Shown here piece by piece: positions 1 through 12,410 of a stretch of 50,472 bases of DNA. The translations under genes and the position numbers were made by a program. Position 1 is the stretch's first letter. Each line of letters opens with the position of its first letter. The notes under the pieces were generated by a model, which saw only the letters and a list, made by a program, of their open reading frames with translations, made no database searches and had not been told where the DNA came from. Source of the DNA: Spirogloea muscicola (lineage: Eukaryota; Streptophyta; Zygnematophyceae; Spirogloeales; Spirogloeaceae); the NCBI GenBank assembly GCA_009602725.1, contig WELB01000159.1:177550-228021 (forward strand), written 5' to 3'.

Positions 1-24
1 GCGGCGGCGGCGGCGGCGGCGGCG
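1..24. repeat. (GCG)n at the window edge
   Basis: A run of GCG triplets opens the window. Similar CGG runs lie at the starts of most genes here (2781-2803, 12990s, 30703 onward, 42991-43023, 50450 onward). It may be the 5' leader of a gene outside the window, but nothing inside supports that. Confidence 0.8.
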
Positions 25-179
25 CGGCGGGAGACGAGGAGCGAGGCGGCACACAGGAGATTCAAAATGACAAATGCGACTGCTGATGGCAAAAGAGCGG
101 CTGCATCTTTCAAAGGCGGCTGCTGAGGTCCCCATGTTTCCTCCCGCTCCTTCGGACCTTGCTCAATCTATTGCTCTTG

Positions 180-700
180 CAGGCTATGGCTGCTGCTTCC
201 GTTCCTTGTCGGGGTGCCACCTTTCCAGCTGCAAGCTACTCCGACTTGCTCCTGCTATCCCGGGTGACTAAGCTCCCCTCCGCGGTAGTCTTGTGCATAG
301 CTGTGTAGTTTAGGCGCCTTTCGGCTCTTTGACCTTGTCCATTCTTTTTGGCCTCGCCTTTCTCAGCCACTATCTTGAACTGGGCGAGCTTCTTCTTCGT
401 CAGATATTTATGTGCTCACTCGTGGATACTTGTGTCCCCTTTAGCTCATTGCCCGTTACCAGGACTTTTGCAAGGCTCAATTGGCCTCCCTTTCATGATC
501 ATGTGCACCCGCTCGCCTTTTCTCTCTTTCTTCCTTCTATTGTGGGTTGGCATTTCCCAGCCCTTCGTGGTATCGTGGTACTTGCAGAGCTGCCTTAAAG
601 CGCTTTCCGCCCCCCCCTTTCGACCTTGTCCACTCTTTTCGGGCTGGTTTTACACAGCCCTTGCCCCCTCAGCTGTCCTTGGCCTGTGCATTGCATCTGC
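180..700 (+). repeat. Dispersed repeat, copy group 1
   Basis: Degenerate copies of a pyrimidine-rich unit appear around 330-400, 523-570 and 620-680. Each has the core 'accttgtccattctttt' or a variant, followed by a short GGCTGG...CCAGCC-type hairpin and a 'gggcgagc'-like tail. A distinct block at 200-270, ending in a 'gactt...gactaag' stretch, is shared with 2030-2130 and 14330-14400. No transposase or reverse transcriptase is visible, so a non-autonomous element is likely. The open frames across it are short and overlap in several frames, which argues against coding. No gene is recognised from 1 to 2805. Confidence 0.6.
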
Positions 701-1499
701 GAGCTGGCCGTGCTCCTAGCTGCCGCCTTTGGCTCGCCTGTCCCGAGCAGCTACACCTGGGGTGCTGGCCCCAAGTGGCCTCCACCATGTCCGACCGCTT
801 TATCCTGAAGGATAAGGCAGTATAGCCAGTCCATTGCCACTCCCGCCATAGCGGGACTGGCAAAGGGGACACCGCCCTTCCAGCTTTCCGTCACCATCAC
901 ACAACGTGACGTCCTACGCTCCTCATTCTCTTGCGGAGGGCCATGCAGCCTTTAGCATGTGCAGGCTGTTGCGACCTAAAAGCACAGTCCCACTACACGC
1001 ACGCAGCAGATGAGCAGGCCGTCTCTGAGCTAAGAGAAACGCTCAGGGACGATGGACCTGGTCTTACCCGGATTGTTTTTTATGAGCCCTCCGAGGGCGT
1101 CCCTGTGGTTGATCACTCTTGCAATGTACGAGGTCCTCCTGCTCCTGAAAGATCTGTTTCGCTCAGCACTGCGTCATCATCTCGGCCTTCCCCCCTTTTG
1201 CTTGGCTGGCACCCGCCAGTGCGAGTGTGGCCCCATAGCTGATGGATAGATTGCTCTGGATGCGCACATGCTGAGGTGTGTTGAGGTTGGTGAGCGCATT
1301 GCCTCCCACAACCTACTCAGAGATTCTACATTGGCATTGTGCTCGAGGTGGGGTATCATCCTGTAATGGAGGTGTTGGGCATCATGCCAGTCTCCGACAA
1401 GCGCGGCAAGTGATTCATGTGGCGTCTGGACGTGGTTGCCACCCCCTGGAGCAGTGGGCCACGCCTTCTCCTGGACGTTGTACCTACTGACGCTTCCAA

Positions 1500-2560
1500 G
1501 GCTGGACCACCCACGGCGAGTGTGCCTAGCTTGGTAACGACCACGCGCGGAGTCCAGAATTAAGGCAATGGCCGTGAGAGGCCAGCTCAAAGGCAAGTGG
1601 CTCCTCCACAGGTGGGCAAGGGCTTTGTAAGGCCAGCCCAGAAAAAATCCGGACAAGGTCCAAAAAGAAGTGCGCGCCCATAGAGAAGAGGGGCTGGCAA
1701 AGCCAGCCCAAAACAGAATGGACAATGTCCAAAGCCAAAGAAAGAGGAGCCGGAGAAAGGACTACACTACAAAACACTGCAAAACACAGAAACGATGCAG
1801 AGGGAAGCTCAGTACCCACGAGTGAGCAACAGCAGGTCTGAGTAGCTCGCTGCAGGGAAAGAGGCACTCCGCCGAGACCCAGAGGCGGCGGCCACAGCAC
1901 GGCCTGCGCGCGTGTGGACGGCGTGGGCAAGGGAGCGTTGAAGCGATACGGCCAGGCGCATGCGGAAGACTTGTGATGGATGCGCCTGGCCGTCTCTTCG
2001 CAGCGGTCCCCAGCTTTTGCGGTCCACCTGCGCGCAGGCCGCGCTCTGGCGACGGCCTCCGGCTTCCGTCAGGGCGACGTCTTTCCGCCTGCTAGCTATT
2101 CAGATTTGCATCTACTGACGAGAGGTTACTGAGAGTTCGCTTACTGCTGTCTCAGTCTTTAGCACTCCGACTCCTTCAGACCTTGTCCATTTTTTTGGGC
2201 TGGCCTCTCCCAGCCACCAGTTAATCCGAAGTGCGCGCCCATAGAGAAGAGGGGCTGGCCGCGCTTGCTCATCGTCTCTGTGTTCTTGCAGTGTTTTGTG
2301 GTGTAGTTATTTTGCCGGCTCGTCTTTCTTTGGCTTTGGACATTGCCAGCCCCTCTTCTCTATGGGCGCGCACTTCTCTCATTGGGAGAGCCACTTCTAT
2401 TACTCAGTAACCCCTGCTAAGCAGCCTCAGCTTAGAGAAGCTAGGCTCCTGGAAGTGGGAGAGGCCAGCCCAAAAAAGGGAGAAAGGGCTCGCCCATTGA
2501 GGATAGGGGCTGGAAAAGCCAGCCCAAAATAGAAGGAACAAAGTACGAGAAGGGGGCCCG
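1500..2560. repeat. Fold-back pair of dispersed repeats
   Basis: Two copies of the dispersed repeat lie head to head. The left part (about 1590-1947) is on the minus strand and the right part (about 1994-2560) on the plus strand. The junction holds a 14-bp perfect palindromic pair (1948-1961 with 1980-1993). An exact 32-bp sequence occurs at 1667-1698 and 2228-2259 and, inverted, at 2345-2376. The block 1700-1800 is an inverted, diverged copy of about 2285-2345, and 1800-1930 resembles the complement of 2030-2125. This is what a non-autonomous fold-back element or a nested insertion looks like. Confidence 0.65.
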
Positions 2561-2805
2561 GGGAAGCGCTAAGAAAAACAAAGCACTTTGGCCCTTCCAC
2601 TTTCCAATACACGCAACTGCCCCCCGGTGACGGCCTCCCCGTTCAACCGCCGACTGACGGCGACCAGTGCAAACCGCCGTTTGGCAGCGTGCCCCGTCAA
2701 GCCGGCGAGTCTAAGGTTAGGGTGCCCATTGCTTCCCTTGCCCTAGCCCTAGCCCGGGCGCCGAGGCCGCCGCCTCCTGCGGCGGCGGCGGCGGCGGCGG
2801 CGGCC

Positions 2806-3407
2806 ATGGCGTGGCGCGCGGCCATGGCGTGGCGCGCGTCGCTCTCGCGGTGCCTGCAGGAAGTGCGCATCCACCTCTGCCGCACCTCGCCCGCCAGCGC
2901 CGGCGCCAGGTGAGGGCCCAGCGCCGCAAAACTCCCGGCGCCTCCGTCCCGCACCCTTGCGGCTGCGCGCGGTCGAACCCTCGTCGACGCGATGACGGCG
3001 GCTGACCGTCCGCTGCCGCGCGGAGGGGCGCGGCAGGGAGTTCGTGCTGCGCAACTACAAGGACCTGAAGATGCTCAACCCGCGGCTGCCCATCCTCATC
3101 CGCGAGTGCAGCGGCATCCGCCCCCGCCTCTACGCCCGCTACGGTGCGCCCCCGGCGCGACTCGCGCCCGCCGCGGCGCATTTTGCGCGCTGCGCGACAG
3201 CTCCTGGGCGATCTATGAGTCGCTGACAAAGGGTCGAGACCCAGATCCGCTGTGGCACCTTGCTGCTCACGGCGGTCGCGCTTGCTGTGGCGCCCGAGAG
3301 CAGGGCTCGGCGTGGAGAAGAGTGTGTCGCTGGAGGATCTCGGCGAGGAGGACATCTCCAAGCGGCTCAAGGAGCTCGTCCAAGCTGCACCTCCTGCACC
3401 GAGCTGA
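2806..3407 (+). CDS. NDUFA2: NADH dehydrogenase [ubiquinone] 1 alpha subcomplex subunit 2 (complex I B8 subunit)
   Basis: Accessory subunit of mitochondrial complex I with a thioredoxin-like fold (L51/S25/CI-B8 family). Three exons are supported: 2806-2909, 3037-3143 and 3304-3407. All have GT-AG borders and joining phases, giving 104 residues (human about 99). Family signatures are 'LQEVRIHLCRTSPAS' in exon 1, 'EFVLRNYKDLKMLNPRLPIL' and 'IRECSG' in exon 2, and 'GVEKSVSLEDL' in exon 3. The two cysteines usual for the fold are present. The start is ambiguous because an 18-bp tandem duplication gives two in-frame ATGs, at 2806 and 2824. A (GGC)n run directly precedes it. No neighbour is functionally linked. 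Confidence 0.93.
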
Positions 3408-6323
3408 CATCGGTCGGGCGCGATCGCGGCGAGACCTCAAGCGGCAGTCGCGCGCAGTGGCTGTGGGGCTGATTGGGTTGGTCATGCCAGGCGTTTGACC
3501 TTGATTGCTCGAGCCCCACTGCGGTAGTCACCAGCCTCTGCAGCATGGTCAAGCCTTGCAAGCAGGCAGCTGGTCATAATCGCACAGTTGACTGCCTTCT
3601 GGGCAATGGACGTCTTTCGTGTGAAGCATTGCTGCAATGCTACATGGTGGGCTGAGCACCATGGTTGTGCTGCAGATTTTTGCACACGCGAATCTTGTCC
3701 AGGATCATGTGAATCAGCTAAGACATCAATTGCAGCTTCTAGCATCGCCTATGCCGAAAGGGTTCGAACAACAGATATATTCGCTGCATAATAAAAGGTT
3801 CCACTGGACCTTTGGCACACTCAGATGGTATAAGCCAGCTAAATATAATATAAGCCCGCTGCTTTCAGACGTGCGTGGAAGTGCAGGTGGCCTAAGATTT
3901 TATCGGGTGGATCAGGTAGAGGTTTGCTTCCATATTTCATTAGTCTCGCACCTCTTTCAACTTCGGGATATCTTCAAGCAGGAACAGCATCCCTGCTGTT
4001 GTCAGAAGCGGCAGAGCTGGTCCTCGAAAGTTGTTGAGACAATGCTTGAAAGACTCACAGTCGTGTCGGATCAGTATAAATTTCACAAGTGCTGAAGAAG
4101 CTACTTCCTTCAATTGTTGCTGATGGTCACACTTCACTTCGCCTTGCCAAGTCATCCAACACCCTCTTTCTTGGATAATTGTTTATATGGAGATTGTGTA
4201 GGTTTCTGACATCTACATGTAATTGAGGTAAGCGGACAAGCACTGGCGGTTGAGGCCTACTTGTTGAGACCCTCGCGCAGACGCAGATCTGGTCGATGAC
4301 AGGCTGTTCAAGTGCCCAGATTAAATGAAACTCTGCCGGACCCTGTTGCCAGTGCTACTCGCCGATTTGTTTTTGGATTGCTGGGTGGGCCTCTTGCAGC
4401 CGCTGTCGCCTTGAACGAGCACTTTGCTCCGATTGTGGCCTGCTGCCATCACATGCCTACATGCCATGCTCGTGGCCAACACCTGTGCAACACTCCCCTC
4501 GACAGCTTCTGAGTCTCCAGCTGGCCAGTGCCCCTCCGCAACTGACTGGTGCGGCACTTTGGCTACCACACTGGCCAGTGGGCATTCACGGCACAAACTT
4601 GGCAGTGATAGCGGCGCCCTCTGCCCTGGAATTAGGCAGGTGGTAAGCTGAGTCACTCATGTAATCTGATTCATTTGTGGGGCGTAAGCTTACATTTAAA
4701 GCAGTGCAACCAAGTCAAAAGCAATGCAACTACTCTAGACAGTGCTGCCTGTGATTGAGAATGCGCGCTCAGTACCAAGATGTCGAGTCGGATTAATGCG
4801 CCTCATGTTACTTCAGAAGTTGGTACTATGCACTATCGATGTCCTTTGAAAGTTGCATCAATGAAGAGCGTCCACACGAGAGTATTTACCTGCATTGGGA
4901 GAGAAATAATATCAAGTAGAAGCTCTTGAGTAAAGTGGAGGCATCCTTCTTTGACCCGAGCTGGTATGCCCAATACGCTTTTGGAGGTGGCCTTTTTAAG
5001 CTGCTGCACCCATTCAAGGAGCCACTTCGTGCAGCTTATGACAAGCTCTTTACTGTTTGAGCAAAGCCAGTAGTCACAGAAACATCTGGCACCAGAATTC
5101 TATGAAAAGACACCACTTAGTTATTTGGAATGGGAGAGGAGAAGATGGGTAGAGAAAGACCAACACATATGAGAAGGTAAGTTACTCACAGCTTATTCCA
5201 CATTGAAGCCACTGTGAAGACATTCGCAACCTGCAGCCACAGTTCCTTCTCTTCGTGCTGCTTGTGCGACCGAGCTGGCATGCACAGTCACAAATGTCTT
5301 CACGAGGTTACTTTGTGTCACAATCACCAAAGCTGAACACAATTTGATATATTGTGATCAATATTTACCCAATTTCAATCATGCATCTCTCAGGTCCAAA
5401 CTCTGCTGCAGACCCTTCAGTGGCTCTTGCGGAGGGAAGGGGCGCCACGCTCATTCATTGAATGGAAGGGCAAGTCATGCCAATACCTTGCCCTTGCAAA
5501 GGGCAAAGGAAGTGCGAAAGATGGGGCTACTAATTTGCGAAGCCGGCGTGGAAGAGGAGGGGCTAAGGTAGCAGGGGGAAAGCAGAGCTGGAGGGGGGCT
5601 TTCGTACACGAGTGAGCAAGTCGGACAGGCTAACTTAAGGAGCCGGATGTTGAGATTAGAAATGGTTGAGCTATAGTGCAATAGCTTCAAGGACCGTCAG
5701 CCCAAGACTGGAGAACCTGCAGGAGCCCTGCATGCGAGGTCCCGGTTACGCTTCTTATTTTCTTCTGGACCTTGTTCATTCCTTCTTGGGCTGGCTTTTC
5801 CAGCCCTTATCCTCAATGGGCGAGCCCTTCCATCTCACAGCCATCGCCTTACTTTGACAAAGACAGGGTTAAGACAGGATTGCTAGTTCATGACATGGCA
5901 GCGTGGCTCACATGTGCCTGAACTGAGAACATCCTGACATGCGCACAAGAGACAGAGCCGGGCGATCATTTACCTAGGAGAAAGGTGTACAAAAATCCGT
6001 CGAGAATGCCTTCAGGCGCGCCAACCGAGTCGTGGGGGATCGGCGCCATGGCGGCTGCCTTGCTCCTCTCCACCCCTCCAGAGCAGAAGCTCGGGGAGCT
6101 CGCAGGAGCCTCGCGGGCGAGCTGAGCGCCGTCACTTGCTGCTGCCGTTGCCAAAGACCTTATGCCGTGCAGTCTGGCCGGCGACGCTGACACCAGCACC
6201 GACGACTGGCAAAGCCGCTCGGGGATGCCGAGCCGGCGCGGTCGAGCTTAGCGGCCCGTCCATGGCCGCGGCCTAGCGGCGCCGCTGCGCTAGCCTGGCT
6301 GCGCTGCGCCGCCAGAGGCATCC
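3408..6323. other. Intergenic; no gene recognised
   Basis: This holds the NDUFA2 3' flank, AT-richer unique sequence at about 3480-5400 without a convincing exon, one dispersed-repeat fragment near 5740-5860 (plus strand, with the GGCTGG/CCAGCC core and 'aatgggcgagcc' tail), a fragment of related sequence at 5420-5640, and a GC-rich stretch at 6000-6323 that is probably the KATNB1 promoter and 5' leader. Short open frames here show no family resemblance I recognise. Confidence 0.5.
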
Positions 6324-9300
6324 ATGGAGCGCCCGCGGAAGATATGTAAGCTCTCGCGCCACACCTCAACGATGTCACTATAGCATTATCGTAAAGCATT
6401 GCATCTAAGGGTTACTCCTGGTTCGCCAATCACGCTACCTGCAAGGTCGCATCACAAGACTATCTCAAGAGGTGCAAGAGCTCGGATGGCGGTGAGATCA
6501 GCTGCGCTAAGCTGCAGGAGGCTGCAAGCTGATGATTCAAGGCCTTGCTTCTGGATTGCACCGCAGACGAGGTGCAAGCGCACGGCGGCAAGCCGCGGTG
6601 CGCCGCGCTCGGGGCAACGAGGGAGGGAAGCTTGGTCCTCGTCTCTGGCGGCGACGACGGCCGGGCTGAGCTTTGCAGTCTGGCGGGCCCCGACGTGTGC
6701 ATCGTGAGCGACGAGCTCAAGCCCCTGGCACCACAGCAGCTGCGGCTGGCCTTTTGATGTTAATATGTCAACTATATTTATGTCAATGGAGCTGCCGTGC
6801 ATTGCGTCGGTGTTTGCAGGGCCTGCCTGTGGGAGGAGGCAGCAATCCAACAGCGGCAATTGGCTGCGTCACGCTTGGCCCAGGGTGCCAGCTGGCCACT
6901 GCTGGTGCCGCAGACGGGACAGTGCTGCTGTGGGACCTGGATATGGCGCGGGGTATGGACAATTCGCACTGATTTAATGAAGCTGAAAGGCTAAGCAGTC
7001 TTTGGAGTCCCTTGACCACACCGAGACCATAGAGTGTTAATGACTCCAGTTGCTGGTGCCAGCGGCTCACCTCATCGCCGTCCTGAGCTCATTGGTCGCG
7101 GGGTCTCCGTCGGCGGGGCCCAGGGCAGGTATCGGCCGCTGCTCGCTTGGGCCGGCAAGTTGCAGCGCCGTGGACATCGACATGACAGGTCACATTGTGG
7201 CGGGCGGCTCGGTGGATGAGCGGTTGTGGTTGTGGGACACTCGGCAGCGTGCCTCTGCAGCGACGAGCCATTGGGACCATGGTAGCAGCGTCGCATGCGT
7301 AAAGTTCAGCCCCGACGGAGCGTGGGTTGTATCCGGCGGCCGCAACGGCTGCATCAAGGTGCTCTTGATCAATGGAGCTTGTGCTTTCGTTGAGCTCAGA
7401 CGGAAGCAATGTGGAGGCATTTGCATGATCTTTGCTTTGTGAGCACCGGCCTGCCTGACGCAGCGAGCGTACTACCTCGCAGGTCTGGAGCCTGCAAGCC
7501 GGCCGACTCATGCACAGCCTTGTGTCTGGCGGGTCTGCCACCCACAAGGCGGTCGTGTGCCTTGAGTACCACCCTGAGGAGTGCCTCCTTGCCACCGGTA
7601 CCGTCCTTGCGTCCACTGCTCGTTTTGGAGCAGTCAGTTGCCGGTTGTGCCATCAGCTTATCATCAACTTCTCCTGTCAACAACTTTCGGATAGTGCGCA
7701 TGCTCAGGCTCTGCCGACGGCTCCCTCTGCATGTGGGACTTGGAGAAGTTTGAGCTCATTGAGTCCACCAGCTTGATGGTGAGCAGTGGATGTACGTATG
7801 CTCCAGCCGCTGAAGACCGCGCCTGAATTAGCTGCCATGTGATCGCCAATTTCGGCGTGGTAATTGCTGGCAACTTCACTGTGCAGTCGCCCACGCCCGG
7901 CACACCTGGCCTGCATGCGCTGGCGGCCTCGGAGAGTGACAGACGCCTGATCGTGGCCACAGCTGAAAGCTTGATGGCATGTGCAGTGCCCTCATCTTTC
8001 GCATTTTGTCATGGGGCCTGCTTTGCCCTGGTCATCACAGTCATGTGATGATTTAGTGAAGACTGCCTCTCTCAGCTGGATGTCAGCAATTGAACGAGGT
8101 GCAGATTGGTCGGTACTATTCCTAGAAGGTGAAATCACCTTCAGTGCAAGTGCTCGTAGTCAAGGCATTCAGCTGACTTTCTGCAAATTGCAGGCATGCA
8201 CTTGGGAGCCCGTAACAGTCGCGTGGGGCATCCCAGTCGGCTGTCCTGGCGACGTGGCGGCCTTGGCGTGCCACGGGCCAGACGTCGTCGCCTGCAAGCT
8301 GGTCAACGGCGGGCTTGCCGTGTGGTCAACGGTGAGTGGGCCATGCCGACGCAGCCGAAGCTTACCAGTCTCGTGTGCCATATGCCGGCAATGCGACATG
8401 CCAAGGACGCTGACTAAGCGGCGCAGTTGCCTGCAGTCCCCAAGCAGCAGCCGTGTAAATACCACAATGCAACACAGCCGTGCCCCTATGTCTTCCCCTG
8501 ACCCCCCAGAGCTGGCCTTTCAGACGCCGCGACGAGGTCAGTGTCATTGTTAAGTTCTGCCATTGACAGTGCCGTTGTGCTTGGTACCTCCAGTGGTTGG
8601 GCCTCGTATGGTGCCACTGGCATCCTGCGGATTCACCTCACACCCTGCCTTGCCCTCGCACGCAGGGCCTGAGTACCAGGAGCCACACCTTGGTGCCTCG
8701 ACTCAGTCATTCTCTGGACAGAAGAAGCGGACCACCGCCTACCGGCACGGCAGCGTGCTCACCACGCACAGCCCGGCGATGCTGCGTGACGGCAGTAGCA
8801 GGAGCCAGAAGCTGTCCCCCACCAGAGAGACACCAGCTCAGCGCCGAAGCTCACCTCAGCCTGCGCCGGGCGTCATACATGATCTTGTGGTGGGGCTTGC
8901 TGAGGACTCGTGGATTTCGCAAGCGACGGGCGTCGCAACCCACAATGCAGGAGGGGAGCAGCTGTTGACTGCCAGCGAAGGCCGTCACCAAGCTGCCGGC
9001 CTGGAGCATCACCTTGCTTCGTTGAGACTGTCCTTCAAGGGCTGTCAAGTCTCCAGGGACGACTCCTGGGTGGACAAGACCATCGAGCCAGCCGTTCGGC
9101 CACGGGTCCAGCACAGCCCTCCCAAGACACCAGGCGTGACCGGTGGTGACTTGCAGCAGCTGCTGGGCCTTGATATTGGCGTCATGCAGGTGCCTCGCTT
9201 CGACGTCATATCCCTGCACTATGAGCCATAAAGCCTAAGCCCTTCTGTGTGCCACCCCAGGCTATAGTTGTGTGAGTGACTTCCACCATGTGCTCAACTA

Positions 9301-10859
9301 GCTGCAGCTCAGAACCACTATCACATCAGTATTTGGGCCTCTTTATTCCTGGTCGCCCCTACAAGACGAGCTTACTCAAAGAGTACGCTCATGAAGGCTC
9401 TGTGCACTACTCTTCCAAGTCTTAGTGGAAAGCTTCATCCAATATGCAATTGTGTCCTTGCTGATGCAGAGAGGGTCGCAGGGTTGGCAACAGGATTCGC
9501 GCCAGTCTGAAGACGACATCATCAAGGACCTGCTGGAGAAGCATGACTTGGTGTCGGGCGTTCTTCAAGGGAGGCTCACGAAGCTGAAGGTCAGCCTTTG
9601 CTGTGGCGTTGACTGGGAAACGCTTCTTCTGAAGCTGTGAATCCCGGAGCTTAATGTGAGCTGACAGACAGTCCGAAGGTCCTGCAATACGCAGGTCATC
9701 AGGAGTTTCTGGTCAAAGGGTGACCTGAAGGGGGCCGCGGAGGCCATGGAAAGGATGCAAGACGATGCAGTAGGTCTTTGCTCAGTGGCTGTCGCATGCG
9801 CAGAGTGATGTGTAATTGAATTGCAGTAGTCATGCTTCTACTTACAACCTGATCCCACACTCAGCCCGTACGACACACAATTTCAAGATGGTGTCTGGAC
9901 GTATGATTCAGTATCTTGCGGCTGTCTTCTTGGGCCACTGCGTCGTGAGTACTGCCACTGCCAAGATTCCCCTGCCACATCGTGAAGAAACTCTGTGGCC
10001 ATTTGAGCACGTGGCAGATTGTGGTAGACGTGCTGGAGCAGAAGGGAAAGCAGCTGGATCTCGAGTGGGGCACCTTGATCATGCCTCTGCTGCTCGGCCT
10101 CCTGAACAGCCCCCACGAAAGGTTCGCACTTCAAGAGTTCTCAGCTTCCCAACAGGCCTCAAGGACTGAGCAGAATGGGCTTCTGTCAGGATGTAATCTG
10201 CTTCTGACTGTAGCCAAGAGCAGAAGGACCGCATGTCTTGGGCGCCGTGCCCTTACCTGCTTTACCCCCCTGCTTCCCCGGCTCCCACCCTCTGTACCTT
10301 CGGATTGTCCAGCTTGTTCATGTGGGGACAACCCGCGATGCTGACCTTCACATGCCTGCACGTGCGTGTCCCGACATGAACATGCAGGCATGTGAAGGTC
10401 AGCATCGCGGGGCTTGCGAGCCTGTGGAGGAGTTTCGGAGGCATGATCACAGCGTCCACTGTGGCAGCAAGCCCCCCTGGCGTCGACATTCATGCGGAAG
10501 AACGGTCAGTGCCATACAATGACGACATTGCCTCTGGTGGATAATTGTATTAGCAAATTTGTGATCCAATAATACAATGTTGCTGTTTAGATTATCACAG
10601 AAAGACTTGGAGCTTGTGGGTTCCGTGTTAGAACATGACTCAGAACAGACTCCTTAGCAGTTGAGTAATATGTATGCAAGCAATGTTACCGCTACATGAA
10701 CTTGGCTGCAGGTCTGCAGCTTATCAACTCAACCATTCTCTCTGCATCAGTCTGCACCTTACTTTTAGTGGTAGAATGTGGAACAGGCAGGAACGATGTC
10801 AGAGTTGCCTGGAGGGCTTCAAGGAGGTCGCGCTCAGGCTGACTGAGCTAGCCAAGTGA
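6324..10859 (+). CDS. KATNB1: Katanin p80 WD40 repeat-containing subunit B1
   Basis: Targeting and regulatory subunit of the microtubule-severing AAA ATPase katanin. Fifteen exons join in phase: 6324-6345, 6567-6703, 6820-6952, 7129-7358, 7483-7597, 7708-7778, 7887-7985, 8194-8331, 8512-8536, 8666-9189, 9470-9589, 9695-9769, 10018-10121, 10388-10504, 10787-10859. The product is 660 residues (human 655). The N-terminal half is a WD40 propeller with 'LVSGGDDGRAELCSL', 'VACVKFSPDGAWVVSGG' and 'MWDLEKFELIESTS', close to other katanins. A low-complexity linker (exon 10) precedes the con80 domain from about residue 499 ('VIRSFWSKGDLKGAAEAMER', 'CLEGFKEV'), which binds the p60 subunit. The 22-nt first exon and 25-nt exon 9 are inferred from phase. 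Exon 7 uses a weak GTGCCC donor. The exon 14 acceptor lies inside a perfect hairpin. Confidence 0.93.
10332..10411. repeat. 29-bp perfect inverted repeat spanning KATNB1 intron 13 and exon 14
   Basis: The arms are 10332-10360 and 10383-10411, with a 22-nt loop. The right arm contains the 3' splice site (cag at 10385-10387) and the first 24 coding bases of exon 14. The left arm is therefore an inverted copy of that exon start inside the intron. In pre-mRNA it would hide the acceptor in a long stem. Confidence 0.95.
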
Positions 10860-12410
10860 GTCGGCGATTACCCTCCTGTCAGTAGCAATCTTGCTATGGC
10901 GTTGCAAATTTGCAACTGGCAGGACTGTGCTACATTTGCAGTACTACTGTTGAACTGTGGCAATAGGAAGAAGTATCACTTGAGCTGTGCCACCAAGAGG
11001 TCTTGCAGACGGGGCAGCGGAGGCATTCCGAAGGATGCTGCGGCTCTACTGGCTGCTATTGAACACAATGAATACGGCAAAGGCGGGCTGTCTTGACATG
11101 CAAGACTGCGGCATTGCCCTACTTACACAAGCGCAGTTGCCAGCATCGATCCACTCAATCCCCACTCAAAGAAGGACATGCACACAGCATTCTAGTTGTT
11201 GACATTTGCGTGCAAACCACAGCCTGATGCCACCCTCTATGGCTCTGAGTTAAGCCAATCCATTCATTGCCACAGTAGGAGTTTATGTATCACTCAAGGT
11301 CCTCGTGTGCAAGGCCCCCCTGTATGGGGTGGCAAGTGCCTCTCCTTTCTAAGCATCAATGTACAACATATGTGGCGACTAACTCAGCCATGTATACTCC
11401 TTGGCCAGCAAGGTGCTGATGAGGGCGACTTGATCATGCTCTGGTAGACAAGCTTATCCATAAAGCCTGTGATGCTGGGCAGGCGGACCCATGCTAACTC
11501 TACAATTTCGACTTGATTCTGCAGGTAAATTTTCAAGCGCTGTAACTCGGTTAGCCAGCCCGAATCAAGCCGGTCAGGCCATCAGTGCTCTGTTAACAGG
11601 CCCGAGCACTTCCATGCTTTGGAGTGCAGTACCAGGGATTACAGTTGGCCTTCTGATAACTTGGTTTTTGCTCCAGAGTAGAGCTGCCTCCACTCGCACT
11701 TGACAAGGTCTTGCTATAGCATTGCGGCTTACTCTTCCACTCTCCAAGCAGCAACAGGAGTACCTGACGCAATGCAGAGCAGTGTCAGGCACCTACTGCA
11801 GGTTCTGTCATAGTAGCAGGTACGCGTTTGAAGTCAGGAGCGTTTGCTTTTTGCGATTCTCTAATCGTATGTTCCCTAAAGCTTTTCTTCACTTCACACC
11901 CCCTACTTGTACTGTTGACCTTGCTACTGACAAGTAAGAAATCCTTTCAACAACCATATGATAATTTGATCGATAAAGACAACTACCTAATCTTCGATGC
12001 ACAAAAGCTAGTCTAGGACCACTGGCAAATGCATTTGTGGAAATGTAGCACGCAGACTCCTCTTAAAGACAGCATATAGTTACACGACCTGCCTTCGTTT
12101 GCATGCAGAGACAATCAAGTACTTCTCAACTGGACTTAAGCTTGCTTTATAGACCGGAGAGTCTACCAGCTTTCAACTCTGTTTGCATAGGCACAACAAG
12201 ATGATGCAATTGACACTTGCGCATCTGCCCCTTTGCAGCAGCCAGTAGCAAGCCGCACTGCTGCATATCACTGCTGAGCAGCATGCCGAGTAGTGGGGCT
12301 GTGCGACCAGAGCGCCTGCAAGAGGCCCCAGCTCTGCAAGTGCTCGATCCATATTGCCTCACTGAACGTTATGAATCATGCCAACGTTCAGAAGCTGAGG
12401 ACTGACGCAG
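10860..12410. other. Intergenic; no gene recognised
   Basis: This is the convergent region between KATNB1 and the zinc-ribbon gene. Small open frames, such as one at 11491-11703 with a hydrophobic stretch, lack family signatures and splice support. It presumably holds both 3' UTRs. Confidence 0.4.

Noticed and set aside
2741-2755. Telomere-like CCCTAGCCCTAGCCC
   Set aside because: Only two and a half units in a gene leader; too short for an interstitial telomere, and not the exact plant telomere unit.
3220-3260. Stretch resembling a tRNA T-arm (gggtcgagaccc)
   Set aside because: It lies inside an NDUFA2 intron, and no acceptor, D or anticodon arm can be placed around it.
2717-3370. 217-codon minus-strand open frame over NDUFA2
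   Set aside because: Antisense shadow of GC-rich exons; Arg-rich with no recognisable domain.
3637-4095. 152-codon plus-strand open frame after NDUFA2
   Set aside because: No domain, no splice support and ordinary length for chance in this region.
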